A stretch of 64,000 bases of DNA, from the NCBI RefSeq assembly GCF_030445035.2, contig NC_080682.1:34516770-34580769 (forward strand). Direction: 5' to 3'. Position 1 is the first letter of the stretch, and every line of letters begins with the position of its first letter. The notes below the pieces were generated by a model. It had not been told where the DNA came from. It saw nothing but the letters and a program-made list of their open reading frames with translations, and did no database searches. Position numbers and translations under genes: made by a program. Shown here one piece after another: positions 1 through 11,636 of this stretch. This DNA comes from Dasypus novemcinctus. Its lineage: Eukaryota > Chordata > Mammalia > Cingulata > Dasypodidae.

Positions 1-281
1 CCTAAAAATGACATAGATCTGTCTTTTCAAGTAGGCTTACCAGCATCTTGGAAGCAGTAATGGAAGAATAGCATCTATCAAAAAATGAGAGATGGCTGAG
101 GAAAAAGAACATGGGGTGTGAAGTTAGGGTTTTAATTTTGGTGATTGCAATTATTCCAATATTCCTTATACTAAATTTTCAGAAATATCAAGAGGACAAG
201 AACCTTTAATTCTGAGTAATCTGCTTTGGTTGGGAAGGCAAATGTGGCCCCAGCAATTATATGTCTCTCTTCCAGATATAT
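1..281 (-). pseudogene. Olfactory receptor pseudogene type B, copy 1 (OR5D/OR5L-like, 5' part only)
   Basis: The minus strand encodes the N-terminal third of a class II OR, aligned by eye with the better preserved copy at 39600-40480. The recognisable run covers the extracellular N-terminus, TM1 and the start of TM2: ATFAF near the start, then a stretch matching GNIGIIAITKIKTL, then FFLSHLS, but only by changing frame. The codon aligned with the initiator is ATA at 281-279, so the start is lost. An in-frame stop follows the TM1 region and at least one more frame change occurs before the window edge. The rest of the gene lies to the left of base 1. OR proteins are odorant-binding seven-helix GPCRs of about 310-320 residues; this copy cannot make one. 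Family assignment rests on similarity of the fuller copy to OR5D/OR5L proteins remembered from human; no search was run. Confidence 0.8.
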
Positions 282-2481
282 ATTTTTTGTGTGGATTATG
301 AAAATCAGTTTTGAAAATAAAATACAAAAAAAAAAAACCATGAGTTGAAAGTGAAGAATGGATAACTAACCCCTGTTTAGAGCATAAGGTGAGGCAAAAT
401 AACCTCTTTCACAATCCTGATAGGTATTAAGTATTCAAGACTGGAAGCTTTCAGAAATAGCAATCCTAGTTTATTTTACTTTCTTGAGAACAGTAAATCT
501 TGATTCTGTTAAATGTTCTGAAATGTAATTTTAAGAACTTGTATATTTGGTAATTATTAAATCAAGCAATATGGATGATAACTTGTAACCTAATCCTCAT
601 GGAAGACATTCTAATCTCACTGAACTTCATGAGTTCTGAAAAGAAAATGAAAGAACTGTATATGTCTTTCTATGCAAATTAATCAAAAGTGAAAGCATCT
701 AAAGTAATTTCTGTAAGTACATCTAATTTCTAAATAATAATTATGTTTATAGTGTAGTATAATGAAAAATGAACCTTTTTCATATAACTTAAATTGATAC
801 TTCAAATGGCAGTTTACCACTTTCTCATTCTTCCTCTTTTGACACAGTAAGGCTGACATCAAAGTCAGTGCTACTTTATGTTTTCCAACAAAGAATATCT
901 GTTTAACTGCCTCATTCTACAGATGAGCAAGTGGAAGTCCAAGGAAGTCATGAATTTCCAAATCACATAAAGATATTAGATAATAAACCTACAACTCCAA
1001 CTCACATCCCTCTACTCCCAGACATGCCCCCATCTCTCTATATGCCAGGCTCATTATTACAGTATGAAATATTAAAATCTTCATTTTATAAAGATCCCAT
1101 TTGAAAATGCCTCATTGTGCTAATTATTTTAATCAAATATATGGCAAACATTAGAATGAAACTTTGGAAATTAGTCCAATGAAATTGTTTAGTCACAGAG
1201 AGGATGTAAAGAGCTGTGTCAAGAAGCATCATAGGGGAATGGAATTTAGAGAAATATCCCCATTCAGAATTAAGTATGCAAAAAATATTAAACTTTGACA
1301 GAGTTACATAACTTTTCTAGGCTTCACAATCTTCTCTCCTTTCAAGGAATAGAATATGCATTATGTACCTTTATTATTTGTTTAAAAGATGGATAAGAAT
1401 CTTCTGGTGTTACCACCATCTATAAACATTTGTGATAAATGTGTTCTTAATACAGAAAGTATGTTGTGAATTCGTATATCGCTGCCTAGCTTACATTAGT
1501 CAAATAAAATATAGGACAACCAATTAAATTTGACTTTCAGATAGATAATGTTTTTTTTTTTGGTGTTAACTGTGTCAAAAATACCATCTGGAATATTCAT
1601 ATTTAAAGTTGTTTTCATTATTCCTTCATATTTCAAATTAAATTCAAGATCTTATATTTTTATTTGCTAAATCTGGCAAGCCTGTGCCCAGTAACTCAGA
1701 ATCTCAGCATCACCCACTCAAAAGATTTGGTCTTTCCTCATGTTAGTGCTGTAAATCCATATGCCACGAATCCCCTTAGTCAGACTCCCTAGAATGAAGA
1801 CCTCCTACTAGACTATCACTTCTGGTAAGGTCATCTCTGTTTCTGAAACCCAAGAGATAAGTTCTAGGTGTTCCAGCACAGAAGGGTTGAAGTTACATGC
1901 AAATATGAAGACTCTCAATACTCCTGTTCTTAAGGTAGCCAAGGATTTAAGAACAAATCAGGAAACAGGCTATTATATACATCAACACTATTACAAAGTT
2001 ATTTTTAGTGTCCTATTTCTGTGTTTCTCAACCTCAGCACTATTGATATTTTGCTTTATTGATATTGTTATAGGGAGCTGTCTTTGTATTGTGCCATGTG
2101 CAATGTCCCTGTCCTGTACCAACCAGATACTAACAGCTGCACTCTAACTAGGCCTCACAATCAAAAATGCTTCCAGATATGATCATACAGCCCCTTGAAT
2201 TGGGAGTGATTTTATTCATCCACCCTTAGATAAGAAAGACTCCCAAATTTCCTTCGTTCTGGCAAATTTCAACATTTCTGCAGTGTAATTTCAACTTATA
2301 ATGATGTGCAAATTTAATATCATGGTTTCTTTTTTTCCAAATTATGTTAAGTGTGTGAATTAAAAAATATACATATATATATAAAATCTTTAATCCAGGG
2401 TATGTGGTATCTAACATCCTCTTCCTTAAAATTCCTTCCCAGTTATGTTTTTTTTTTTGTTTTAATATTTTTTGCATGCTA
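282..2481. other. Duplicated intergenic spacer E, copy 1 (first part)
   Basis: No gene seen. The sequence aligns by eye with 40481-44480, and its 1690-2200 part also aligns with 9885-10260 (for example the run from about 1790, where a CCTAGAATGAAG-like string is followed by AACCCAAGA). The minus-strand-derived open frames here are short and not OR-like. An interruption present in the 40 kb copy (an L1 end at 43126-43498) is absent here, so 1510-1545 is the empty site. Confidence 0.7.
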
Positions 2482-2494
2482 TAAAATCTTATTT

Positions 2495-2712
2495 TTTAAT
2501 TTTTATTTATTTATTTATTTAAATTGCATTTCTCTGAAAATACATAGATCACAAATATTGTTCCATTAAAAAATATAAGAGGTTCCCATATACCTACCCC
2601 CCACCCCACCCCACCACTTGCGCAATCCTCCCACATCAACAACCTCTTTCATCATTGAGGCACATTCATTGCATATGGTGAATACATTTTGGAGCACTGC
2701 TCTAAAATGCTC
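2495..2712 (-). mobile_element. LINE-1 3'-end fragment
   Basis: A T-rich left end (the poly-A tail on the minus strand) is followed by the purine/pyrimidine-biased block found at every L1 3' end in this window (AGAGGTTCCCATAT, then a C-rich tract, then CATCAACAACCTC). A 13-bp direct repeat TAAAATCTTATTT flanks it at 2482-2494 and 2713-2725, the target-site duplication of an L1-type insertion. The corresponding position in copy 3 near 44425 is uninterrupted. It is a severely 5'-truncated copy. Confidence 0.8.
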
Positions 2713-2740
2713 TAAAATCTTATTTAGAACTGGTTTTTGT

Positions 2741-2838
2741 GGAAGCCAATGTGGCTTAGTGGTTGAGTGCTGGCTTCCCACTTGTGAGGTCCAGGGTTCA
2801 ATCCCTGGCCCTGGTACCTCAAAAAAAAAAAGTAAAAA

Positions 2839-2904
<66 letters not shown>
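2741..2904 (+). mobile_element. tRNA-derived SINE (DAS-SINE-like)
   Basis: The head at 2741-2821 is tRNA-like with recognisable pol III internal promoter boxes: an A-box-like TGGCTTAGTGGTTGAG and a B-box GGGTTCAATCC. A tail of A-runs, (TA)n and (GA)n follows. A 14-bp direct repeat GAACTGGTTTTTGT lies at 2727-2740 and 2905-2918. The trinucleotide order resembles the DAS-SINEs described from the nine-banded armadillo. It is a retroposon, not a tRNA gene: it has a poly-A tail and target duplication. Confidence 0.85.
2821..2904 (+). repeat. Composite microsatellite (A)n-(TA)n-(GA)n
   Basis: The SINE tail has grown into an A-run, about a dozen TA units and about a dozen GA units in succession. 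Likely length-polymorphic. Confidence 0.9.
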
Positions 2905-2906
<2 letters not shown>

Positions 2907-2918
2907 ACTGGTTTTTGT

Positions 2919-5900
2919 TTGTTTGCTTTCTCCAGAAGTCTCATTTTATTCATTTCATATGAATTTAATTTAGACGCCTGCCTGTTTTCCCTTGTATCAA
3001 ACTTCACAGAATTAGGGACACAGAATTGCTGAAAATTCTCAGGTTCTATATTGCTCACTCCCAGGAAACACTTTTTCAAAACATGCATTCAACTTGCCAA
3101 GCTATGCAAAGTCTTCTATAGACATTTCCATGGAAAGAATCTGCTTCCCCTTTTCCAAATACCCAGATTTATAATGTCCTCAGTGGCTGCAAATTTCACA
3201 AAATTGAATTTTCCTGAAGAACTTCTTGAACCACAAACATCTTCTAGATAACACAAACATCTTCTAGATATGCAAAAGAATCCATATTTTTTTCAGAATC
3301 TGCAAACAAAAGGCAATCTGCCTCCAGGCTCTGGAGAGTTTATTTAGGGGATGTGCTAAAACTCCTATATTTATTCCATACCTTGTGTCACCAGGTCCCT
3401 AGAGAAAATCTGTTGCCTTTACTTCAGAGCTCTCAAAGCAAGAAATTAATACTAACTACTGTTTTCTGCTGTTATTAGATTTTTTTTGAAACCCTGAAGG
3501 AACACAGCAGTAGTTTTATATACATTTTATATGATGCTCAGATAAAGGCTTAAAGACCTCCTTGTGCTCTGTGATCTTTCTACTGACTCAAAAATTTATT
3601 GTATAATAATGAATCATAGCAGAAGTCATGTTTTAATTTACTCAAAAATAGTTCTTAAGATTATTTCATGCTCCTAGCCTCTGCCCCATGGTGACACTAA
3701 CCATACTGAGGATGTGGGAAGATCCAGCCTCTGCTACTTAGTTATCTTCTGCTAAGGGTGTTAGGCACAAAGTATCTCTTCTTATACATTTAGGATCTGA
3801 CAGCCAATATTGAGAATTTTTCTCAGTGTCCACAGAAGAAGCTACATCCTGCGCTAGCAGCAGTAATATGAGGGCTTCTAATGTTATTGCCATGATTCTA
3901 GATCCCTGATAAACATAAAGACTGTCTACTATTTACAGTGTTTTCATATATCATTTTTCATTGATTTTAAGGTATATTTTCAATTATAGTAAAATCTCTG
4001 AGATTTGATCTATTTGACAATTGAGAATAAAAATATCATCATATTATAGTTTAATTATAAAAGTCTATTTATGTAGGATATGTTTAACAAAGTTGATTCT
4101 TACATGGGTTTAAATATGAAATGGCAATAGACCCTGAGAAGAAGCGTGAACATTGAGAGAGAGAATATTGAGAGAGAGTGATGCTGACACTGTCTCCGTC
4201 TAATCACAATACTCTTTAAGTATTCTATGGACTAACTGAGATTTATTCTTTCCAATTTGTGTCTTTCAAAATAAGTGCTGTTCCAATTGTGGCCACAGGG
4301 TTTTGTGGATTTGTCTAAAATTTCAGCTAGTGACACAAGAACAACTGGTAATAGAACCTATGTTTTGTTGTTGTTTTGTTGTTCTTTGTTTTGTATATTC
4401 CTCATCTAAATATTATTCACTATTGAACAAAAAATAAAAATAAACAAACAGCAAAAAACCCTTAAAATCTGATAATGATGTTGTAGACATAGCATCGAGA
4501 TATTGCAGATTTGGTTCCAGATTGCCATCATGAAGCATTTGCTGTGAAGCAAGTCACATGAATTATTTGGTTTCCCAGTGCATATAAAATTATGTTTACA
4601 TTATACTCTATTAAGTGTGCGATAGCATTATGTCTAAAATACTATGTACATACATTAATTAAAATGTAACACAGAGACATGAAGTGAACACAGTGTGTTG
4701 GAAAAATGTCTCACACAGAACTTGCTCAAGGAAAGGTTGTCACAAACCTTCAGTTTATAATAAAAAGCAATATCTGCCGAGCACAATAAAGCAAAGTGCA
4801 ATAAAGTGAGGTATTACCGTACTTCAGGAGTTTGAAGTGTGGTTTGCTGTAGGCCTATAATATCATGAACTACCTCTAATACCTACATTTGTGAAGATGA
4901 TTCTGATTATAATATAAATAGCATTAAAGTGATTCCAAAAGAATTAAGCAATTGGTAGATTTCAGATTTCAAACTTGATTCAAACTTCAGAATATGAACC
5001 ATTTTAACCCTGTACACTGTTTGCTCAGCTCTTAAACAATTTTTGCATTTAAGATTTAAGTTAATTTTGGAATTCTGAACATCAATTTGCTGGTTATTGA
5101 TTTTTTTTTTTTCAAAAGCAAATTTTAGGCTAAGATGAACACTTGCTGATATGGTTGAGTTAATTGATTCCTTGGAATGTGAATAATAAATAGGACAAAC
5201 ACTTATGGAAAACATCTACAAGTGACTAGCCAAATGTTCCCATTCAAGGTAATGTTTAATGCATTTCTAGTTTATAAATTCCTCCTCCCACCTACAATTA
5301 TTGTACCCATCTAGAGGCACAGGACACTTCTGTCAATTTAATAATAAATCAATGACTAATGGAAGAAAGAAGATGTACTTTATTGTCTCATATAATACCA
5401 ATATATTTCATACAGTATATTTTGTACATTAAGTATTAAATAACATTAGAAAATATTTATCTTTTATATTTATTAAAGCAATGAGGTGGGTGTTGTGTGA
5501 TATCATCAAGGACCTTGAGGAAAGCTAAATGCTAAGAATATAGTTTATTTAAGGATGTTATATATATCAGCAAATTTGTCATAAAATAATAGATTAGGAA
5601 AGGATTCTCATAAATAGTGTGGAATACTATTATATATAATATAAATATAAATACCAATATAAATATATATATAATATAAATACCAAAAAGTAAACTCTAC
5701 ATGAAGAAGCATGCCTAATACATAACACTGTAAAACATATACCAAACTGTGATTTTTTTTCAAATATATTCCTTAGGAATTAGTGTTTTTAAATATACAA
5801 ATCACTATGATAACATTAGTATCAAGTAGAAAGATGACAAAATGCTTGAACAGAATTCTCACAGAAAATAATATAAAATATCATAGAAAATGAAATGCTT

Positions 5901-6054
5901 TCAATAGTTCATTTTTTCTCTTTTTTTCTTAGGTCTCTGATTTATCCTCAAAGATCACCTGCCTGATCTAGGTCACCTAGTCTCTTACATAAAATCAGCA
6001 TTTGAATGTTTTCTGAAGTCCTATATAATCCAATACAAATATATTATTAAAGGA
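2919..6054. other. Spacer E, copy 1 (middle part)
   Basis: No gene seen. 2919-3930 aligns with 11650-12660 and 44450-45420; 3940-5500 aligns with 22620-25320 and 48900-50560. At about 3950 this copy passes directly between two segments that are separated by several kb in the other two copies, so a block containing the old LTR relic at 13773 and 45550 is missing here. AT-rich simple sequence occurs near 5630-5680. Confidence 0.65.
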
Positions 6055-7088
6055 AAAAAATGTTTTTATATATATATTTAATTTTAAATTTTTATTTGAA
6101 AGAAGTTTTAGATTGCATAAATGTTACACAAAAAATATAGGGAATTCCCATATGCCCTACTTCCTCCCCTTCCCACACTTTCCTACATTAACAACATCCT
6201 TCATTTGCATGATACATTTTTTACAGTTCATAAACCCATACAGAAAAATTGCTACTATCCGTAGGACTATAGTTTACATTATATTTTACATTCTATTTCA
6301 GATAATTTTGTAGATTATGTCAAAATATATAATGGCCTATATCTGATATCTGTTCTTGCAATGTCATGCAGAACACTTCCATTATCCTGAAAATGCCCCT
6401 ATATACACTTGTTTTCCCCTTTCCCTCCCCTCAGAACCTCTAGAGGACATGCCTTTATATCAATGATAAAAGTTCTTCCATTGCTAAAATAGTAAGTCCA
6501 TAATAGAATAATAAAGGGGGAAATAATAAATACAAATGAGTTCTTATGGCTAAGAAATTTCTAAGTGAGTTAGAAGGTCATTCCAGAGGTTACATTTACG
6601 AATGTCTCAACAAGATCTCATTGACTACCACAGGAAACAGTGCCTCAAATAGCAGGGCACCAGAGGGCTCTAGAGACATCCAGAAACTGTAAGCAGGACA
6701 CCCAAACTCAGAAATTCAGTACCCTGTCATTGGGCCTTATGCTCTCCAGTGTAACAGAATTAAACTAATTTATAGCTTCCTTACACGTGATTCTTCTGCC
6801 CTTTTTTTTTGAACCTATAATCAGCACTATACTTGTTAAATATATGTCCCAGACTCTTAAAACTTTGGTCCATTCATATGCCAGTTGAGCTCTGAATCTC
6901 AGTGGAGTTTCAAGAGCTACTCTCCAGAACACTGGACTCACCTAGGACAACTAACAAGGAGATGATCGACAATGCTCTTCCAAGGGAACAGGAGTATGTC
7001 TGCAAGTGCAAGCAAGATAGCTCTATCCATCTGCCCTACGGGACCTATACCTCCTCTTAATTAGAAACAGAGTGGACATCACCATCTC
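6055..7088. mobile_element. LINE-1 3' fragments in head-to-head orientation (possibly one twin-primed insertion)
   Basis: 6055-6455 is an L1 3' end on the minus strand (T-rich left end, GGGAATTCCCATATGCCC, then the ACAACATCCTTCATT block). 6505-7088 is a more upstream L1 3'UTR segment on the plus strand, similar to 10985-11630 and 47210-47790, and lacks its own 3' end and tail. Both lie in one gap relative to copies 2 and 3. A short T-plus-TATATAT string at each outer edge could be the target duplication. One insertion with inverted 5' part (twin priming) is the simplest reading; two separate insertions remain possible. Confidence 0.6.
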
Positions 7089-8779
7089 AAAATCTTCTTT
7101 ATATATTTTTCTTGGTGATTTATACACTTTGACTATATCACTTTATTTGAATTCAGAGACTAAATGTGAAAATAAAGTTAAAAGTGACAGCTATATCTCT
7201 ATGGTTCAATCATGTATGTTTCCCCATCACTCTCTTCCTAAGTTCTGAATCCTTCTTTCAATTCTACAGAATGACAGATGTCACCAACTGCTAAGAAAAT
7301 ATTCTATTGATGAGTAAAATTCCTTTTGAATCAAGCTGCCCAGGGGAACTTCATCTTAGTTACCATGACTAAAAACAGTCAAGGAAAACTCAAGACTACT
7401 TATTTCATAGAAATTATGGATAAGTATTAGGCTTACTATTTGATACAGAATTATGGACTTTACTCAAATAGATCTTAGTGGGTGACCACCACTCCTGTAA
7501 TATTCTTTTTTCCTCTTCTCTTCTAGGGGACATTAGAAGAGGACAAAGAATCTCTTCCTTGCGTAGTAGAGGGCAATTTCCTCAGAAGTTGAATTTATTG
7601 CCTCTTGTCTCATTTTTATGTCTTCCTTTCCATTCTTTGGGCTGTCATAATGTTCCTGGGACTCTACACATAATGTTTCCAGACAACTTTACTAGCTGTC
7701 ATCTTTTTCATTTCTGTTAATTGGAGGAAATGGATGTAGAGGGGGAAATGAAAAGGGAGTTTTGGAAAGGTATGGAGAAGAATGAAGAAGGAAATTCCAT
7801 TTGCTTTACAATTACTATTTTTGTGAATCCAGAAGAAATGACAGTTGGCTATGACTAACAGCTTCTCATCATTTCACCACTCTTTTCACAGGTTGAAACA
7901 GTAGACTTTGACAAATGCTGTGGGGTCATGCTACCAGAAGTCTTAACACTACTGAGACTCATCCCATCCTGAGAGCCCCAACCCCCTTCAAGGAGTAAAT
8001 AGCTGAGTGGAGAGCTCCTCCAATCTTTGAGGTACTGGCATCATTACCTCTTCCTATTGTCTCCAAATTTCAATTAAAATAGCTGTTTCTTGCACTTAAT
8101 GTACTTTAAATTAATACATAGTATCCACTTTGTGCTCTTTTAGCCTTCCAACACAGAAAATTTAATGTATTAAAACTCTCTAAAGAAGTTTTTTAGTGAG
8201 AGAATCCTAAATGATATAATACTCATGACAATGTGGGACATACTTAAGCCTATTCACGATTCTTGAAAGACAATGTCATTTTGTACAAGAAGTAATAGAT
8301 GTAGCAAGAAGGGTCAGAAATGCTGCTCCTGGTAATAATGGCTATACAAACTTTTATAAATATGTATCTTGTGGAACATAGGAATGCAATACTGAAAAAA
8401 AATGTAGTCTCCATGGATATGGAAATAAAATGTAATAAAAAAATGTAGTCTCCATGGATATGGAAATAAAATGTAACTAATTAATTATTCATTAGATTTA
8501 TAATAGTTTTATATAAAATTAAATCTTGTGTCCTAGCATTGCTTTTTCTGTAACCAGTAACAGCAAAATAAATTGAGGAATAGAAAAATATGGGATAAGC
8601 ATTTTGTAATATGCTTAAATTTGCTCTTTGAAAACGAAAATGCACAAAAATTTGCTAACCAAAACTATTCATTTAAAACTAGCTAACAATTTACTGTTCT
8701 TTCTAATAGTTCAACCTACCTCCTCATACTTCCACTTCCTTGCATGTGCTAATCCTGAGTCTATTTAGAACAATGGGCT
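7089..8779. other. Spacer E, copy 1 (last part, downstream of OR type A)
   Basis: No gene seen. It aligns with 27530-29790 and with 51700-57850 once the insertions there are removed. It lies 3' of the minus-strand OR at 8780-9709, so conserved bases near 8580-8780 may be old 3'UTR. Confidence 0.6.
8396..8476. repeat. Local tandem duplication, 41-bp unit, two copies
   Basis: The string AATGTAGTCTCCATGGATAT and what follows occurs at 8401 and again at 8442, essentially identical. Copies 2 and 3 of the spacer do not show it, so it is recent and private to this copy. Confidence 0.85.
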
Positions 8780-9709
8780 CTAAGAAAATATTTTGGAGCC
8801 CAATATTTTCCTGAAAGCTGCTTTCATATTCATGTTCCTCAGGCTATAGATCAAGGGGTTCTGAATGGGAATCATTACAGTACAGAACACTGTGGCCACT
8901 TTATCAGTTTCTAGACTATAGTTAGAACTGGGCCCGCAATCGAAAAAAAGTTTTTTTCCATGGAAGATAATGATGTCTGTGAGGTGGGAGGCACAGGTGG
9001 AAAGGTTTTGTGTCTTCCTTCTGCAGAGCGCATCCTTAGCCTCAGGTTGGTGATAAGAATAAACAAATAGGAGGTGAGGATGATCGGAATTGTGATCACA
9101 TTGAAATTGGTCATAATAAACACCAGCATTTCATTCATAGATACATCAGAGTGAGGACGAGATAAGACAGGGGATAAATCAAAGAAGTGATAAATCACAT
9201 TTGATCTATACAATGGAATCTCAAGAGATAGACACATGTAAATCAGACAAGACACTGTTCCACATAGATAGCAGGCAGACACCAGTCCTAAAGAGAGCTT
9301 CTGGGTCATGATCACTATGTACAGCAGTGGGTAATAGATGGCCATAAAGTGGTCATAGCCATCATGGCCAGCAGAATGGCCTCTGTGACAACACATGTGT
9401 AGAACAAGTACAATTGTGCAATCCCAGGAAGGAAATGTGTTTTTCCTTGTCTAAGATGTGGACCAGCATCTTTGGCACAGTGTTGGTGGAGTAGCAGAAA
9501 TCCACAAAGGACTACTGGCTCAGGAAAAAGTACATGGGGTTGTACAGCTGAGAGCTGGTCTGGATCACGGTGATCATGCCCAGGTTGCCCATCACTGTAA
9601 TTCCATAGATGAGAAGGAAGACCAGGAAGAGGAAGATGCTCAGCTCAGGGAGATCTGACAATCACAGGAAAATGAACTCTGACACAGAGCTGCAGTTTTC
9701 TTTGTCCAT
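8780..9709 (-). pseudogene. Olfactory receptor pseudogene type A, copy 1 (class II, family 5/8-like)
   Basis: Reverse-strand reading starts at ATG 9709 (MDKENCSSVSEF) and ends at TAG 8782-8780, giving the usual OR length of about 309 codons. Class II signatures are visible: LGMITVIQ in TM1, PMYFFLSQ in TM2, SFVDFCYST, ICMC-region [15 protein letters not shown] in TM6 (other frame) and NPLIYSLRN in TM7. Lesions: Gly to TGA at 9664-9662; TAG at 9514-9512; about 4 bp missing near 9421 before TM3; 1 bp missing near 9357 inside the MAYDR motif; the Cys of the FFCDLPP segment deleted in frame; a further frameshift near 9005. The longest open stretch is 9396-8911. A paralogue of 29795-30715 and 57851-58813. 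No orthologue is assigned; the protein would act in olfactory neuron cilia if intact, but this copy is dead. Confidence 0.92.
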
Positions 9710-9880
9710 GTCACTACATCATTTGGGATTGGTGAAAAAAATAGAAAACTAAACTAAAAATCATTTTCTGTTATAAGATTCAAATATGAGTTTTTGCTCT
9801 TTCTTAAAAATAGACATGAGAATATTATAAGAGTTAATTTTGACAAGATTTAGGATTATTTGTGAAAATGAGGAATTTAG
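9710..9880. other. Stub of spacer D, copy 1
   Basis: The sequence immediately 5' of the OR matches that 5' of the other type A copies (30716-30890 and 58814-58990), ending in GAGGAATT. It probably includes the old 5' flank or promoter-proximal region of the receptor, but no promoter motif is clear enough to call. Confidence 0.65.
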
Positions 9881-9884
9881 TCAG
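9876..9884. other. Duplication junction: spacer D joined to mid spacer E
   Basis: Left of here the sequence follows 58814-58993; right of here it follows 1783-2160 and 43755-44100. In the intact order a complete spacer D, a type B OR and about 1.8 kb of spacer E should lie between. The bases TCAG near the join occur in both parents (GAGGAATTCAG and GGTCAGATTCC), consistent with a short-homology or unequal exchange. Confidence 0.7.
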
Positions 9885-10289
9885 AATCCTAAAATGAAGA
9901 TTTCTTACTATTCTTCCACTTTTGGTAAGTCATCTCTGATTCTGCAACCCAAGAAACAGACTCCAGATGTCCCAACACTGAAGGCCTGAGGTCCCATGCA
10001 AAGATGAGGGCTCTCAATAGTCCTAAATGCTTCTTATCCAAGGAAGACAGTATTTTCCAGACAGTAGTCACTATTATAAAACTCCTTCTTAGTGCACTTT
10101 TTCTGGGTTTCTCAACTTCAGCGCTATAGATATTTTGAATTGGAAAACTCTTTGTTGTGGGAAACTGACCTTGCATTATAACATGTTTAGCAACGTCCTT
10201 GGCCTGTACCCACTAGATGCCAGTAGTAGCATACCATTATACCATTACAGTTAAAAATTCCTCCAGGGTAATGTAAGAATAGATGGAAC
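9885..10289. other. Spacer E, copy 2 (first part)
   Basis: No gene seen. It aligns with 1785-2170 and 43760-44170, then gives way to L1 sequence. Confidence 0.65.
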
Positions 10290-11636
10290 ACAGGGTGTTT
10301 GTAGGGCATTGAAATTGTGCTTCATGATGATGCAATGACAGATACAGGCCTTTATATATTTTGTCAAAACCTGTAAAAGTGTGTGGTGCAAAATGTAAAC
10401 ATAATGTAAACCATTGGCCATGGTTAGTAGTAATGCTTCAATATTTGCTCATCAATTTTAACAATTATACCATACTCTTATAAAATGTTATTAATAAGGG
10501 AAAATGCAGAGAGGTAGGGGATGGGGTATATGGGAATCCCCTATATCTGTTATGTGACTTTTCTGTAACCTAATGCTTCTTTGAAAATAAAGTGAAAAAA
10601 ATAATACATTGGGAGAACATACAGAAGAAATTGTCATGGTGCATAAAAGATGACAGATCTTACGGTGATAAAAGACAAAAAAAATTTTAAAAATTGTTTT
10701 TATTATTTCTTGTAATTTTTAATTATTTCTATTTCATTTTTTATTTTTTATTTTTGGCTTTGTGTTTGGAGAGGGTTTGGATTGCAGAAGGTTGAAGCTG
10801 TAGCAGGAGAGGAGCACTGGTGGTAGGGGGATGTGTGGGCAAAAGTGCACCTGGGGCCTTCCTCTATGGAATATTATGTGTTCAAGTGGCCATGGCTGTT
10901 GTCTCAGTAGGTGAAGACCCATAATAACAAAAAGAATATTGAATTCCCATCCTGGGAAATCTTGCTACATTGACTAATGCAGTGGCAAGAGGGAAGATAT
11001 TAAATACAAGTAGTTTTTATGCTAAGATTTCAAAGTGAGTCGGGAGGTCATTTCAGGGGTTATGCTAATGCATATTTCAGGAGGATTTCACTGACCAGAA
11101 AAGTAATTAAAGCCTTAAGCAGGGGGCCTCCTGAGGACTCTAGAGACATCTAGACAATATAGGCAGGGCAGACAATCCCAGGAATTTGGCTCCCTGTCAC
11201 TGGACCTTATCTTGGAATATATGTTAACCTGTCTCCCCAATGTAACAAAGTTAGACTCACTTATAATTTTCCTATACATGGCTCTTATACCACTTTTATT
11301 TGAACCAGCAATAATTATTATACCAATTAAACATGTCCCAGAGATTTATATCTTCAGTCTGTTCATTTGCTGGTTAAGCCTTGAATCACAGTAGAGTTGC
11401 AACCAATATCTACTTTCCAGTTCATCAGACTATCTCAGGACAATTAACAAAACAATGATGATGGGAATACCCATTCCAAAAATGGAGAATGTCTACATCT
11501 GCAAGCAAGACAGTTCCATTGATTTGCCCTGTGGGATCTAAGCCCCCTCTCATTCAGAAGCAGAGAGGGCATCACCATCCCCAAACCCTCAAGATTGAGG
11601 AATGAACAAACAAGGCAGGAATGCAACTGTGGACTA
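10290..11636 (+). mobile_element. LINE-1 3'UTR fragments (two pieces, plus orientation)
   Basis: 10290-10612 is an L1 3' end: the GCAATGACAGATACAGGCC block, GGGGTATATGGGAATCCC, then an A-rich end with AATAAAG. 10690-11636 is more 5' in the L1 3'UTR, matching 53390-54361 (TTTGGAGAGGGTTTGG, then TTGAATTCCCATCCTGG). Their order is reversed from that inside an intact element, so they are two insertions or a rearranged one. No ORF1 or ORF2 sequence is seen. Confidence 0.65.

Noticed and set aside
2741-2821. tRNA gene candidate
   Set aside because: The A and B boxes are those of a SINE head: it has a long A-rich tail and 14-bp target duplications. The long SINEs at 40637, 42150 and 61213 are the same kind of case.
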